A stretch of DNA of 64,000 nt from Prosthecobacter gellanilyticus (GCF_007992435.1 NZ_BKAG01000034.1:1-64000); one strand, 5' to 3'. Counted from the first letter of the stretch, positions 8,123 through 18,072 are shown. Numbers and translations: made by a program. The notes: generated by a model from the letters alone, not told the origin.

Positions 8123-9613
8123 ATGCGCGCCATGACTTTCTCCCGTGGTCTGCTTTCCGTCCTCGCGCTCATGCTGCCAGCCTTCGCCTCGGCCGCGGAT
8201 CCCTTTGCCATCCATGTGATCGATGAATCGACAGGGCGCGGTGTGCCGCTGGTGACGCTGACGACCACGAACCACATCGCCCACATCACGGACAGCGCCG
8301 GCTGGATCGCCTTCAATGAGCCTGGCCTGATGGAGCGTGAGGTGTTCTTCCATGTGGTCTCGCCTGGATACGCGGCGGGCAAAGATGGTTTTGGTTATGC
8401 CGGCGTGCGGCTCACGCCGAAAGCAGGCGCCACGGTGGAGGTGAAGGTGATGAGGATGAACATCGCCGAACGTCTCTACCGCATCACAGGGCAGGGGATC
8501 TACCGGGATTCCGAGCTGCTCGCCAAGCCCGCGCCGCTGCCACGGCCTAACTTTAACTTCGTCATGGGGCAGGACAGCGTGCAGGCCGTGCCGTTTCATG
8601 GGCGTCTCTTCTGGCTCTGGGGGGACACGAACGTGGCGCACTATCCGCTGGGGAGTTTTCACTCCACCTGCGCCTGGTCAGACCTGCCGGAAAAGGGCGG
8701 GCTGAATCCGGATGAGGGCGTGCATCTGGAGTATCTGACATCAGAAGACGGGAAGCTCCGCAAGATGATGCCGACGAAGGAACCGGGCGTTGTGTGGATC
8801 TTCGGCATGCTCGTGGTGGCAGACAGCGAGGGCAAAGAACATCTCCTGGGACACTACGGACGCTTCAAGGACCTGGGCAAACGCCTGGAGCATGGCTTGT
8901 GCGAGTTTGACGAGTCCCAGGGCATCTTTGTCTCCAGCACGCTGCTCGGTGATGAGTTCGAGTGGCAGCACCCGGAGGGAAATGCCTTTCGCGTGAAGAA
9001 TGATGAGGGAGAGTTCTTCTACTTCTCGCAGGAATTCGCCGTCACGCGTGTCCCCGCGACCTATAACGACGTGCTGAATCCAGGCAGTTATGAGGCGCTG
9101 GCGTGGTCGGAGACTGAGCAGGACTATGTCTGGCAGAAGAAACTTCCACCGGTAACTCAAAAGGGCGAGGCCAAGATGCTCGCGGACAAGAAGCTGCCCG
9201 CCGACCGCGCGCTGCTGCAGGTGCAGGATGCGCTCACCGGCAAGCCCGTGGCCATGCATCGCTCCAGTGTGAACTGGAACCCGCATCGCAAGGCCTGGAT
9301 CATGATCGGCAGCCAGCATTTCGCGCCTGAGTCTGTGCTGGGTGAGGTGTGGTATGCGGAGGCCCCCACACCTTCAGGCCCATGGACGAAGGCCGTGAAG
9401 GTGGCCAGCCATCCGCGCTACACCTTTTACAATCCACGTCATCACGTGCTCTTTGACCAGCAGGGCGGGCGGATCATCCACTTCGAAGGCACCTACACGG
9501 AGACCTTCAGCGGCAATCCCGTGCCCACTCCGCGCTATGACTACAACCAGCTCATGTATCGCCTGGATCTCGATGACCCAAGGCTGGAGGTCTTGAGGAA
9601 GGCGGTGAAGTGA
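8123..9613 (+). CDS. secreted beta-propeller-like protein, unknown function
   Basis: 496 residues, with an alternative ATG at 8132. Signal peptide about residues 4-25 (SRGLLSVLALMLPAFASAA). An N-terminal beta-sandwich-like segment (about 26-115: VIDESTGRGVPLVTLTT, TDSAGWIAF) resembles carboxypeptidase regulatory-like domains. The rest has repeated short motifs typical of five-bladed propeller/DUF4185-like or GH43-like proteins: FHGRLFWLWGDTN, SVNWNPHRKAWIMIGSQ, RYTFYNPRHHVLFDQ. No catalytic assignment is possible by eye. Confidence 0.55.
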   Translation: MRAMTFSRGLLSVLALMLPAFASAADPFAIHVIDESTGRGVPLVTLTTTNHIAHITDSAGWIAFNEPGLMEREVFFHVVSPGYAAGKDGFGYAGVRLTPKAGATVEVKVMRMNIAERLYRITGQGIYRDSELLAKPAPLPRPNFNFVMGQDSVQAVPFHGRLFWLWGDTNVAHYPLGSFHSTCAWSDLPEKGGLNPDEGVHLEYLTSEDGKLRKMMPTKEPGVVWIFGMLVVADSEGKEHLLGHYGRFKDLGKRLEHGLCEFDESQGIFVSSTLLGDEFEWQHPEGNAFRVKNDEGEFFYFSQEFAVTRVPATYNDVLNPGSYEALAWSETEQDYVWQKKLPPVTQKGEAKMLADKKLPADRALLQVQDALTGKPVAMHRSSVNWNPHRKAWIMIGSQHFAPESVLGEVWYAEAPTPSGPWTKAVKVASHPRYTFYNPRHHVLFDQQGGRIIHFEGTYTETFSGNPVPTPRYDYNQLMYRLDLDDPRLEVLRKAVK

Positions 9614-9626
9614 GAAACTGCTGCCA

Positions 9627-12530
9627 TTATCGTGATGGCGCGGCAGCAATCATCGCTTCGAGAGCTTGGAAATCCACAGGCTTGGTAAGATGGGTGAAGA
9701 AGCCGCTGGCACGACTGCGGGCTAGATCGTCCTCCATGCCGTAACCGCTGAGGGCGATGCCGATCAGCCCCTTGCTCTTGCTGAGGGCTGACATGAGCTG
9801 GTGACCATCACCGTCAGGCAGGCCGAGGTCTGAGATGACCAGGTCAAACTTATGGTTCTCGGCAGCTTCAAAAGCAGCGGCGAGGGTTCCCGCCTCGACG
9901 ATCTGATGACCCCGGCGTTTGAGCAGCCGAGCCAGCGTTGCGCGCGTGGTCTCGTGATCTTCCACCAGCAGGATGCGCCGTGGTTTGGACGGCTTGAGCA
10001 TGGGGGACTCAAGACGTGGCGCAGGCGGTGTGTCGGACGTAGGAACGGCAAGCGGCAGTTGAATGCGGAAAGTGGCACCCTGGTCACGTCCATCGCTGGT
10101 CACGGAGATGTTGCCATGGTGAAGCTCCACCAGCCGTTGTGAAATGGCGAGTCCAAGACCCAGCCCTCCAAAACGAAAGCCATGATCGCCCTGGGCGAAA
10201 GCATCGAAGACACGGCCCAGCATGTCTGGCTCAATGCCGATGCCGGTGTCTGTGACCTCCACCTCGATCATGCCGGCAGGTGAGACCGGATTGTGGGTGC
10301 GCACCGTGATGGATCCTCCACGCGGGGTGAACTTCACCGCGTTCTTCAGCACATTCCAGAAGACCTGCTGCACCCGCACAGCATCCGCATGAATGGCGTG
10401 ATGCTCGGCATCAAGGTGCAGGCTCAGTTCCAGCCGGTGCTCATTAGCATCGGCCAGGATGATATCACAGGCGAGACGCATGGCATCGTGCGCATCCATG
10501 GGGTGCGGGTCGAGCCGCAGCTTTCCCGTGGTGATGCGGCTGATGTCGAGCATGTCGTCGATGAGGCGCGCCTGCAGGGCAATGCCGCGGGCGATCGTCT
10601 CCATGTCGGCTCTTGCGGACGGGGACAGCGTCTCATCTTCCGCGAGTTCGCGGGAGAGCAGGAGTGCCGGGCTGAGCGGCGTGCGCAGCTCATGGGAGAG
10701 TTGCGCCAGGAAGTCATCCTTCGCACGGGTGGCGGATTCAGCGCGCTCCTTGGCCGCTTCCGCGCTCACGCGCGCGGCCTGCGCATCTTCTAACAATGAG
10801 CGTATCTGCGCATCGACTTCCCGCTGGTCCGTGATGTCCGTGTTCGTGCCAAACCAGCGCACGATCTTGCCTTCGGCATCACGGATGGGCTGGGCACGGG
10901 AGAGGAACCAGCGATACCTCGCATCCGCGCCGCGCATGGGAAAGGTGTCCTCCCAGGCTTCACCCGACATGAGATGGCTCTGCCATTTTTTCATGACACG
11001 CTCAGCGTGCGCCGGGTGCTGCACACCTTCCCATCCCAGCTCCTTCATCTTCTGTGGCGTGGCACCGGTGAAGTGATACCACCGTTGGTTATACCAGGAA
11101 ACCTTGCCCTGGGCGTCCGCCATCCAGGCGAGCTGGCTCATCTGGTCCGCCAGTCCGCGAAAGCGCTCCTTGCTTTCCTGGGCAGATTCTTCAGATCTTT
11201 TACGGCCAATGGCGATGCCCGTGATGCGGGAGGCTGAGGCCAGGAGGGAGGTTTCATTCTCCGTGGCGGTGCGAGGGGCATGAAAATAAATGGCGATGGT
11301 GCCGAAGAGCTGTCCGCCAGGGGAAAGAACGGGGTGTGACCAGCAGGCAGCCAGGCCGTGCTTTGCGGCGAAATCCCGGTATTGCTGCCAGAGCGGATCG
11401 TGGGCTATGTCGGACACGTGGACAGGCGTCCTGCGGGACGCTGAGGTTCCGCAGCTTCCGTGGCCTTCTGCGATGAAGAGACCGTCGACAGCCGCATTAT
11501 ACTCCGCTGGCAGGCTCGCTCCAGCGCCACAGAAAAGCTGTGTTTCCTCCGCGTTCGCGAGAAGCACGGAAGCCAGAGCGCCGGGGATCACGCGCTCTAG
11601 AGACGAGGTCACCAGTTCAAAAATCTCTTCCAGTGGCCGACCGAGAGCCACGGCATCAAGCACCTCATTTTGAGCTGCGATCTGCACCTCAGCCTGTTTG
11701 CGTTCGGTGAAGTCAATGAGGGCGCCGGGAAAGCTGACGGGTCTGCCCTCTTCATCGTAACGAGCGGCACCGCGCGCGGCGACCCATCGCCAAGCTCCTG
11801 TGCTGTCACACACTCGATACTCCACCGCGTAGCTGCTGCGGGACTGGATCGCAGCGGTGATCTGCTTTTCCACCGGCTCACGATCATTTGGATGAATAGC
11901 GGCGATGTAGGCTTCGATAGGCATGCCGTCCTCCGCCTGCTCCGCCGTGAGACCGAAGAGACGGGCGAAGGTCGGATTGGTGGTCACGATGTTCTGCACC
12001 ATGTCCCACTGCCAGGTGCCGACAGCACCGGCCTCCATGGCGGCCTTCGTCTGCGCTTCGGTGTCCCGCAGCGCGGCTTCGGTCGTCTTTTGTTGATGCA
12101 CATCCGTGCAGTTGCCCAAGTATCCTTCAAATGTTCCGTCTTGTGCAAAGCGAGGCACTCCGCGATCAAGGATCCAGCGATGCTCCCCACTGTGATGCCG
12201 CAGCCGGTATTCCATCTCAAAAGGCTGACGCGCATCAAAAGACTGGGTATAAACCTCCAGGCAGCGCTCGAAATCATCGGGATGCACTCCCTCAGCCCAG
12301 CCATTGCCCACTTCCTGTTCCAAGCTGCGCCCCGTGAAATCCAGCCAGCCTTTGTTGAAAAAGTAACAGAGCTTGTCCGTGCTTGCGAGCCAGATGAGCA
12401 GCGGCGCTGCGTTGGCGATGGTCCGAAAGTGTTCGTCACTCTGCCGCATGGCCTGCTCGATCTGTTTCAGGTCCTGCATCGAGCCGGCATCTTCTCCTGA
12501 TCCAGCGGAGAGTTGGGAGGTGATGGACAT
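9627..12530 (-). CDS. hybrid sensor histidine kinase (PAS-PAS-GAF-PAS-HisKA-HATPase-REC)
   Basis: 967 residues with no obvious membrane segment, so probably cytoplasmic. Domains in order: PAS/PAC (about 25-150), PAS/PAC (155-285), GAF (290-440), PAS/PAC (450-575), a coiled-coil, HisKA with SHELRTPLSP (phospho-acceptor His613), HATPase with NVLKNAVKFTPRGG, DTGIGIEP and GGLGLGLAI, and a C-terminal receiver with LVISDLGLPD (phospho-acceptor Asp901) and a KP motif near the end. No DNA-binding output or adjacent response regulator, so it probably signals by phosphorelay. Its kinase and receiver parts resemble those of the larger kinase at 56357 (both share ALSGYGME), suggesting paralogues. Convergent with the gene at 8123 (13-base gap). 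Confidence 0.92.
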   Translation of the reverse strand: MSITSQLSAGSGEDAGSMQDLKQIEQAMRQSDEHFRTIANAAPLLIWLASTDKLCYFFNKGWLDFTGRSLEQEVGNGWAEGVHPDDFERCLEVYTQSFDARQPFEMEYRLRHHSGEHRWILDRGVPRFAQDGTFEGYLGNCTDVHQQKTTEAALRDTEAQTKAAMEAGAVGTWQWDMVQNIVTTNPTFARLFGLTAEQAEDGMPIEAYIAAIHPNDREPVEKQITAAIQSRSSYAVEYRVCDSTGAWRWVAARGAARYDEEGRPVSFPGALIDFTERKQAEVQIAAQNEVLDAVALGRPLEEIFELVTSSLERVIPGALASVLLANAEETQLFCGAGASLPAEYNAAVDGLFIAEGHGSCGTSASRRTPVHVSDIAHDPLWQQYRDFAAKHGLAACWSHPVLSPGGQLFGTIAIYFHAPRTATENETSLLASASRITGIAIGRKRSEESAQESKERFRGLADQMSQLAWMADAQGKVSWYNQRWYHFTGATPQKMKELGWEGVQHPAHAERVMKKWQSHLMSGEAWEDTFPMRGADARYRWFLSRAQPIRDAEGKIVRWFGTNTDITDQREVDAQIRSLLEDAQAARVSAEAAKERAESATRAKDDFLAQLSHELRTPLSPALLLSRELAEDETLSPSARADMETIARGIALQARLIDDMLDISRITTGKLRLDPHPMDAHDAMRLACDIILADANEHRLELSLHLDAEHHAIHADAVRVQQVFWNVLKNAVKFTPRGGSITVRTHNPVSPAGMIEVEVTDTGIGIEPDMLGRVFDAFAQGDHGFRFGGLGLGLAISQRLVELHHGNISVTSDGRDQGATFRIQLPLAVPTSDTPPAPRLESPMLKPSKPRRILLVEDHETTRATLARLLKRRGHQIVEAGTLAAAFEAAENHKFDLVISDLGLPDGDGHQLMSALSKSKGLIGIALSGYGMEDDLARSRASGFFTHLTKPVDFQALEAMIAAAPSR

Positions 12531-12558
12531 TTCCGGACGTAATTTGGAGCAAGGGTCA

Positions 12559-12582
12559 GGGCACCTCGTTGGTGAGGTGCCC
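12559..12582. repeat. perfect 9-bp hairpin between divergent kinase and RDD genes
   Basis: GGGCACCTC and GAGGTGCCC pair across a 6-nt loop, 29 bases upstream of the kinase start. It would lie in the leader of the kinase mRNA. The remainder of the 273-base divergent region (12531-12803) shows nothing else I can name. Confidence 0.4.
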
Positions 12583-12803
12583 GCAACCTAAGTTCGCGGC
12601 TCCTAAACCTGCGGATGTATGCACTCAACCTGCCCAGGGACTGAGCGCTCTGGAACTCAGGAATACACCCCACCTCATCGTGATCGTAGTCCGCTTAATA
12701 GGCGGCCTGGAATCACTTTTTTGAGCCTCGGCAGGCTAGCTGCCTCAGTCTGAGATTGTCAAAACCAAAGGCCGCCGCTTCATTCACCTGCTCTTATTCC
12801 TGA

Positions 12804-13535
12804 ATGTCTGCTTCCACTCCCGCCACGACGATCGACACCCTGCAACCGGTGGAGCTGGCTGACGGCGTGGAGATCCATCTGCGCGTGGCTGGACCTGCGG
12901 TCCGCAGTGTGGCCTGGCTGATCGACCTGCTCATCTTTGTCGGCGTCCTCATGCTCTGGGGCTTGATCGCTGGCTTGATTTCCAACGTCGTGGGGGAGGG
13001 CATCGGCAACGGCCTCTTTCTGCTGGGACTCTTCCTGGTGGCCTGGTTTTACAACGTGTTCTTTGAGATGGGCGCCCGGGCAGCGACTCCCGGCCAGCGT
13101 GTGGTGAAGATCAAGGTCGTCAGTGTCTCCGGTGCTCCGGTGCGCCTGCCGCAGTCCCTGATCCGCAATCTGCTGCGCGTGATCGACTTCATGCCAGCGG
13201 CGTATCTCTTCGGCCTCATCTGCTGCCTCTTCACGCGGCGGTTTCAGCGTCTCGGAGATCTCGTGGCAGACACCGTGGTCGTTTATGATGACGCCAAGCC
13301 GGCGGAGCCGGCGGCCATCCAGGTGAACGCGGAGCCGCATCCGCCATCGCAGATGCTGAACCGTGCGGAGCAGGCCGCGATCCTGCAATTTCTGGAGCGC
13401 GCGCCGCACTGGTCAGATGCACGGAAGATGGAGCTCTCGGATCTTCTGGAGCCGCTGACGGACCGCAAGGGCCTGGGCGGTCTGACACGTGTGTGCAGCA
13501 TGGGCCTCTGGCTGCAAAAAGGAGGGAGGAAGTAA
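12804..13535 (+). CDS. RDD family membrane protein
   Basis: 243 residues. The RDD domain (about 28-165) begins with the family's Arg (VRSVAWLIDLLIF), has two hydrophobic segments (about 35-60 and 70-95), then ARAATPGQRVVKIKV and a third membrane segment RVIDFMPAAYLFGLICCLF followed by RRFQRLGDLVADTVVV. The remaining about 75 residues are soluble. First gene of a tight three-gene set (6-base gap to the next). In other bacteria RDD, SpoIIM-like and DUF4129 genes travel with MoxR and DUF58 genes; the function is not established. Confidence 0.88.
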   Translation: MSASTPATTIDTLQPVELADGVEIHLRVAGPAVRSVAWLIDLLIFVGVLMLWGLIAGLISNVVGEGIGNGLFLLGLFLVAWFYNVFFEMGARAATPGQRVVKIKVVSVSGAPVRLPQSLIRNLLRVIDFMPAAYLFGLICCLFTRRFQRLGDLVADTVVVYDDAKPAEPAAIQVNAEPHPPSQMLNRAEQAAILQFLERAPHWSDARKMELSDLLEPLTDRKGLGGLTRVCSMGLWLQKGGRK

Positions 13536-13541
13536 GCCGCC

Positions 13542-14516
13542 ATGTCGCCTAACCATTTTGAATCCGAGAACAAGGAGCGCTGGGAACGTCTGCAGCAGAT
13601 GCTGGACAAGGTGGAGAAGAAGGGGGCCAAGGAAAATGCTGGCGTGGAGGAGCTGCCCACGCTTTTCCGCCAGGTCTGCCATGACCTCAGCCTCGCGCAG
13701 CATCGCATGTATGGCACACGGTTGACGGACAAGCTGAATGCCCTGGCCATCACGGGATATCGCGTGCTGGAGCGGCGGATCAGCGGTGGCTGGGAACGCT
13801 TCGCAGACATGGCGCTGCGGGAGTTTCCGCGCGCGGTGCAGCAGGAGCGCGGGCTGTTTTGGTTCTGCATGGCCATGTTCTGGGGACCTTTTCTCTTCCT
13901 GGCCATCTGGACCCCGCATGATCCGGAGTGGGCCATGGCCATCCTCGGGCCGGAAGGCATGATCAGCATGGAGATGATGTATGGGAACGGCACCTCGCCC
14001 ATGGACTACATGCGCGAGGAGTTCGGCTCGAACTTCGCCATGTTCGGCTTCTACATCTGGAACAATGTCAGCATCGACCTGCGCACCTTTGCCGGTGGTC
14101 TGCTGGGTGGCGTGGGCTCCATCGTCATCATGCTTTTCAATGGCGCGCACATCGGCGCGGCCACGGGGTATGTGCATCATGCCTGCAATCCGGAGACCTT
14201 TTACAGCTTCACCGCCGGTCACAGCGCGCCGGAGCTCATGGGGGTGGTGATTTCCGGCATGGCTGGGATGAGGCTGGGACTCTCCATCGTGAAGCCGGGC
14301 CCCTATGACCGCAAAACCGCGCTTGTGCTCGGTGGTCGCAAGGCCTTCGTGCTCATCCTCGGCGCGGTGATGATGACTTCCTTCGCGGCAGTGATCGAAG
14401 GTTTCTGGTCCGCGAATCCCATGGCACCGGCCATCAAATACTCGTTTGGCGCGGTGATGTGGGCCGGCACCCTGGCGTATCTTTTCCTGTGCGGGAGGCA
14501 GCGGGATGAGGCTTGA
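13542..14516 (+). CDS. SpoIIM-like (DUF95) integral membrane protein
   Basis: 324 residues. A soluble N-terminal region (about 1-100, including ELPTLFRQVCHDLSLA) is followed by several hydrophobic segments: about 106-125, 170-215, 225-260 and 270-315. NNVSIDLRTFAGGLLGGVGS and HSAPELMGVVISGMAGMRLG are characteristic of the stage II sporulation protein M family. A sporulation role is not implied; the family is widespread. Its end overlaps the next gene by 11 bases, pointing to translational coupling. Confidence 0.85.
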   Translation: MSPNHFESENKERWERLQQMLDKVEKKGAKENAGVEELPTLFRQVCHDLSLAQHRMYGTRLTDKLNALAITGYRVLERRISGGWERFADMALREFPRAVQQERGLFWFCMAMFWGPFLFLAIWTPHDPEWAMAILGPEGMISMEMMYGNGTSPMDYMREEFGSNFAMFGFYIWNNVSIDLRTFAGGLLGGVGSIVIMLFNGAHIGAATGYVHHACNPETFYSFTAGHSAPELMGVVISGMAGMRLGLSIVKPGPYDRKTALVLGGRKAFVLILGAVMMTSFAAVIEGFWSANPMAPAIKYSFGAVMWAGTLAYLFLCGRQRDEA

Positions 14517-17352
14517 GGATCTGACCATCGTCCTGCGTCCACGCCTGCCCTGGGAGGCGGTGGATCTCGGCTGCGCGCTCACGCGGCGGGACTATGGCCG
14601 CGTGATGCTGCTCTGGCTCATCACCGTGGTGCCGGTGTGGCTCATTCTCGCGGCATTGTTTTGGGACAACCCGATGGCGTTCGGTCTCATCGCCTGGTGG
14701 CTGAAGCCGCTCTATGACCGCGTGCCGCTGTTTCATCTCAGCCGCGCGGCCTTCGGCTCACGCCCGACGGTGAGGGAGACCTTGCGTGAGTGGCCGCGGC
14801 TTTGGTCACGCTTTTTGCTGCCCGCCCTGCTCTGGCGCCGGTTCAGTCTCATGCGCAGCTTTGCCCTGCCGGTGCTCATGCTGGAAGGGCAGAAAGGCAA
14901 GGCATCCCACCAGCGCATCTCCACGCTGGCTTCAGATGGGGGTAGCAGCGGCACCGGCGTGACCTGGGTCTTCATCAAGCTCGAAATCGCCCTTTGGTTA
15001 GGCCTCACCGCTCTCGCCAGCAATCTGGGCCCTGCGGATGGTCTGCCAGACTTCAGCGCGCTCATGCAGGATCCGGAGAACTACTTCCAGGTCACGAATG
15101 CGCAGCAGTGGTTCAGCAATGTGCTTTACCTCATCGCCATGTCCGTGATCGAGCCCTTCTATGTGGGCGCAGGTTTCGGCCTGTATCTGAACTCGCGCAC
15201 GAAGCTGGAGGGCTGGGACATCGAGCTGACCTTCCGGCGTCTCGCGGCGCGGCTGAAGCCTGTGGTCACGGCCCTGCTCATGATGGCTCTCTTTCTGCCT
15301 GGCATGACAGATGCGGCGGAGAAGCGCATGCTGCTGCCGGCCGAAAAAGTCACCACGGAGGAGGTCTCGGAGGCCAGGCAAACCGTTCAGGAGATCCTCA
15401 AGAAGGAAGAGTTCAAGGAGCATAGCAGGACCACCTCGGTCTGGGTGGATGATGGAGAGGCGAGCATGAATCCTGAGATCACAGGACTGGCGGCCTTGCT
15501 CATGCAGTTGGTGGGTTATGCACTGCTGGCTCTCTTGATCGGTCTGCTCATCTGGTGGATCGTGAAGAATCGCCATCTCTACTGGGGTGGCGCGGGGCTC
15601 GCCCGTGCCAGGGTGGAACCTGCGGGGCCGCGAGTGGTCATGGGGCTGGACATTGCCCGTGAGAGCCTGCCGGATGACATCGTCACCGCCGCGCGCGCAG
15701 CCTGGAGTGCCGGGCACTATCGCGAGGCGCTCAGCCTGCTTTATCGCGGCTCGCTCTCACGTCTGGTGGAGCATCTGCATCTGCCCATCCGTGACAGTGA
15801 CACGGAGGATGATTGCCTGGAGAAAACGGCCGCGGTGGCAGATGCCTCCGTCACCTCCTTCTTCCGCCAGCTCACGCTGCTCTGGGTGCGTGCGGCCTAT
15901 GCCGGCAAAGAAGCGCTGCCAGACGAGTTTGAATCGCTCTGCCGTGGCTGGCCTTTCTCCAGCGCGCCTGCGGCCTCGCGCGGGCAGCGGGTGATCGCCC
16001 ACGCCTCCCTCTTGCTGTGTTCTCTGCTGTTTCTCAGCGCCTGTGACGGCCATTTTGAGGACCGCACCTTTCCCCAGGGTTACAAAGGCAAGGCGCGGCT
16101 GGATCCCTTCCTGGCCGCGCAGTATCTGCTGGATGACATGGGCTATGACGCTGAGAGGCTGCCGCAGCTCAAGGAACTGCCGGAGCCTGACGGCGGCGTG
16201 ATCGTCATCTCTGCCGAGGCTGGCATGCCCGAGGTGCGCGCGAAGCAGCTGCTGAACTGGGTGCAGAGCGGCGGCCATCTGGTCTATGCCATGGCCGGAT
16301 GCGCGCCCTACAGCGACTGGGGCCTTTTCAGCAGTGGAAGCACTTTTGGTTACGCGGGTAATGAGGACCGCGTGGATCCCGTGCTGGACAAGATGAAGGT
16401 GGAGATGCTGGGCCTGAAGGACTGGAAGGAAACCGCGCTGCCTGAGCTCTTGCTGAAGCGCCGGAAGAAGGACAAAGATCAAGACAAGAACAAGCAGGAG
16501 GATCCGGACTCCCCAAAGAAGGAAGCTCCCAAGGCGGAGGAGAAGAAGCCGGAGCCTGCACCCGTGAAGGCCAGCGAGGAAAAGCCAGGTGCCGAGTCCA
16601 GGCCAGAAAAGAAGAAGCCACGCATCGTGGAGCCGGAGGATGTGCCCACGGAAGTGCAGGCCGTCAAAATCGGGAACACAGATTACAAGGTGTCTTTCCC
16701 TTCCATCATTCATCTCAAGCTCGGCAGGAAGTTGCGCACGGGCGAATGGGCTGCGGGCGGGAAGCGTGACAAGACCACCGCGCTGCATCTCCATCATGGT
16801 CTGGGCAGCGTGACTCTGCTGAATCACGCCCGGCCTCTGCGCAACCGCTACATCGACGAGCATGATCACGCACAGTGGTTCATGGACTTGATCGGCGAGG
16901 ACGCCTATCACGTGCAGTTCATTGTCTCGCTGGAAGGCAGCTTCTGGGAACTGCTTTGGAAGCGCGCCTGGATGCCGCTCATCGGCCTGGCTCTGCTCGT
17001 CGCGATCTGGCTTTGGATGCATCTGCCGCGCTTCGGTCCACAGCGGCAGGTGGTGCTGCATGACACGAAGCACTTCTTTGAGCACATCAGCGCTCTCGGC
17101 GGCTTCTTCCACCGCATGCGGCGTGATGATGTGCTGCTCGCCGCGGCTGCGGATGCCGTGCGTGCCCGTGCCACACGCCTCTACCCGCATCTTGTGAATC
17201 ACAGCGACAGCGCCATCATCGAGATCCTCACGCAGCGCAGCAATCTGCCGCCGGAGCGCATCCGCGCCGCGTTCGAGGCCAGCGAGAAGCCCTCCACCCG
17301 TGACTTCGTGCGCCACATCCAGGATCTGCAGACGATGAAGCTGGCGCTCTGA
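14506..17352 (+). CDS. DUF4129-DUF4350 fusion membrane protein
   Basis: 948 residues, apparently a fusion of parts usually encoded separately. Residues 1-275 are a membrane domain (segments near 40-65, 155-170, 205-225 and 262-280). A membrane segment near 330-350 precedes a DUF4129-like domain (about 385-495: AARAAWSAGHYREALSLLYR and SFFRQLTLLWVRAAYAG). Another hydrophobic segment (about 500-515) leads into a DUF4350-like domain (LDPFLAAQYLLDDMGYDAE and QLLNWVQSGGHLVYAMAG). A Lys/Glu/Pro-rich linker (about 650-710) and a further membrane segment near 825 follow. The ATG at 14506 overlaps the SpoIIM-like gene. The stop abuts, without a gap, the stop of the convergent ABC gene. Confidence 0.8.
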   Translation: MRLEDLTIVLRPRLPWEAVDLGCALTRRDYGRVMLLWLITVVPVWLILAALFWDNPMAFGLIAWWLKPLYDRVPLFHLSRAAFGSRPTVRETLREWPRLWSRFLLPALLWRRFSLMRSFALPVLMLEGQKGKASHQRISTLASDGGSSGTGVTWVFIKLEIALWLGLTALASNLGPADGLPDFSALMQDPENYFQVTNAQQWFSNVLYLIAMSVIEPFYVGAGFGLYLNSRTKLEGWDIELTFRRLAARLKPVVTALLMMALFLPGMTDAAEKRMLLPAEKVTTEEVSEARQTVQEILKKEEFKEHSRTTSVWVDDGEASMNPEITGLAALLMQLVGYALLALLIGLLIWWIVKNRHLYWGGAGLARARVEPAGPRVVMGLDIARESLPDDIVTAARAAWSAGHYREALSLLYRGSLSRLVEHLHLPIRDSDTEDDCLEKTAAVADASVTSFFRQLTLLWVRAAYAGKEALPDEFESLCRGWPFSSAPAASRGQRVIAHASLLLCSLLFLSACDGHFEDRTFPQGYKGKARLDPFLAAQYLLDDMGYDAERLPQLKELPEPDGGVIVISAEAGMPEVRAKQLLNWVQSGGHLVYAMAGCAPYSDWGLFSSGSTFGYAGNEDRVDPVLDKMKVEMLGLKDWKETALPELLLKRRKKDKDQDKNKQEDPDSPKKEAPKAEEKKPEPAPVKASEEKPGAESRPEKKKPRIVEPEDVPTEVQAVKIGNTDYKVSFPSIIHLKLGRKLRTGEWAAGGKRDKTTALHLHHGLGSVTLLNHARPLRNRYIDEHDHAQWFMDLIGEDAYHVQFIVSLEGSFWELLWKRAWMPLIGLALLVAIWLWMHLPRFGPQRQVVLHDTKHFFEHISALGGFFHRMRRDDVLLAAAADAVRARATRLYPHLVNHSDSAIIEILTQRSNLPPERIRAAFEASEKPSTRDFVRHIQDLQTMKLAL

Positions 17353-18072
17353 TCAGCTCACCATTTCCAGGAAGATCTCTTCAAGGTTCAGCCCTTGCTT
17401 CTCCTGCGCGGCGCGGAGCTCCGCCAGAGTGCCCGTGAAGAGCAGCTTCCCGCGATGAATGATCCCAATCCGGTCCGCGACCTCTTCAGCGATATTCAAA
17501 AGATGCGTGCTCATCAGCACCGTGGCACCGGCGCGGCTCTGGCGCTTCAACTCTTCCTTCACGATGCGCGCATGAATGGGATCCAGGCCGACCATGGGTT
17601 CATCGATGATAAAGACCTTCGGGTCATGCAGCAGCGCGCTGGCAATGCCAAGGCGCTGGCGGGTGCCGTGGCTGAGGTTCTCGATGCGCTGAGCGCTGTG
17701 CTCATGCAGCGCAAACTGGGTGAAGAGCTCATCCGTGCGTGTCGCGGCACGGGCGTGGTCCATGCCGAAGAGCTCGGCAATGAAGTGCATGAACTCCGGC
17801 GCGGTCAGCTTCTCATAAAACACTGCCACGTCCGGCACATAACCGAGCAGTGACTTCGCGCGCAGCGGCTCCTTCTGCATGTCGATGCCGCAGAGCTTCA
17901 CGCTGCCGGCCATGGGCTTCATGAGGCCGGTGAGCAGCTTGATCGCCGTTGTCTTGCCTGCTCCGTTCGGCCCCAGGAAGGCAAAGAGTTCCCCCGGTTT
18001 GATCTGCAGGGACAAGCCGTCGAGCGCCTTCAGCGCCCCGTAGTGCATGGTCAGGTTTTCGATCTCGATCAT
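17353..18072 (-). CDS. ABC transporter ATP-binding protein (ABC-2 type)
   Basis: 239 residues. Walker A GPNGAGKTT near residue 37, signature LSHGTRQRLGIASALL (variant LSHGT), Walker B KVFIIDEPMVGLDP, and H-loop STHLL. It resembles the ATPases of ABC-2 exporters (NatA/CcmA-like). The ATG at 18072 is preferred to a GTG two codons upstream. No permease gene is adjacent on either side, so the partner must be encoded elsewhere. It sits 93 bases downstream of the PotD-like gene but is not a PotA-type ATPase. Confidence 0.9.
   Translation of the reverse strand: MIEIENLTMHYGALKALDGLSLQIKPGELFAFLGPNGAGKTTAIKLLTGLMKPMAGSVKLCGIDMQKEPLRAKSLLGYVPDVAVFYEKLTAPEFMHFIAELFGMDHARAATRTDELFTQFALHEHSAQRIENLSHGTRQRLGIASALLHDPKVFIIDEPMVGLDPIHARIVKEELKRQSRAGATVLMSTHLLNIAEEVADRIGIIHRGKLLFTGTLAELRAAQEKQGLNLEEIFLEMVS

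Noticed and set aside
15757-17316. 519-codon open frame on the minus strand
   Set aside because: Lies entirely antisense to the well-supported DUF4129-DUF4350 gene; composition (many His, Gln, Arg, Leu) is that of a GC-rich shadow frame.
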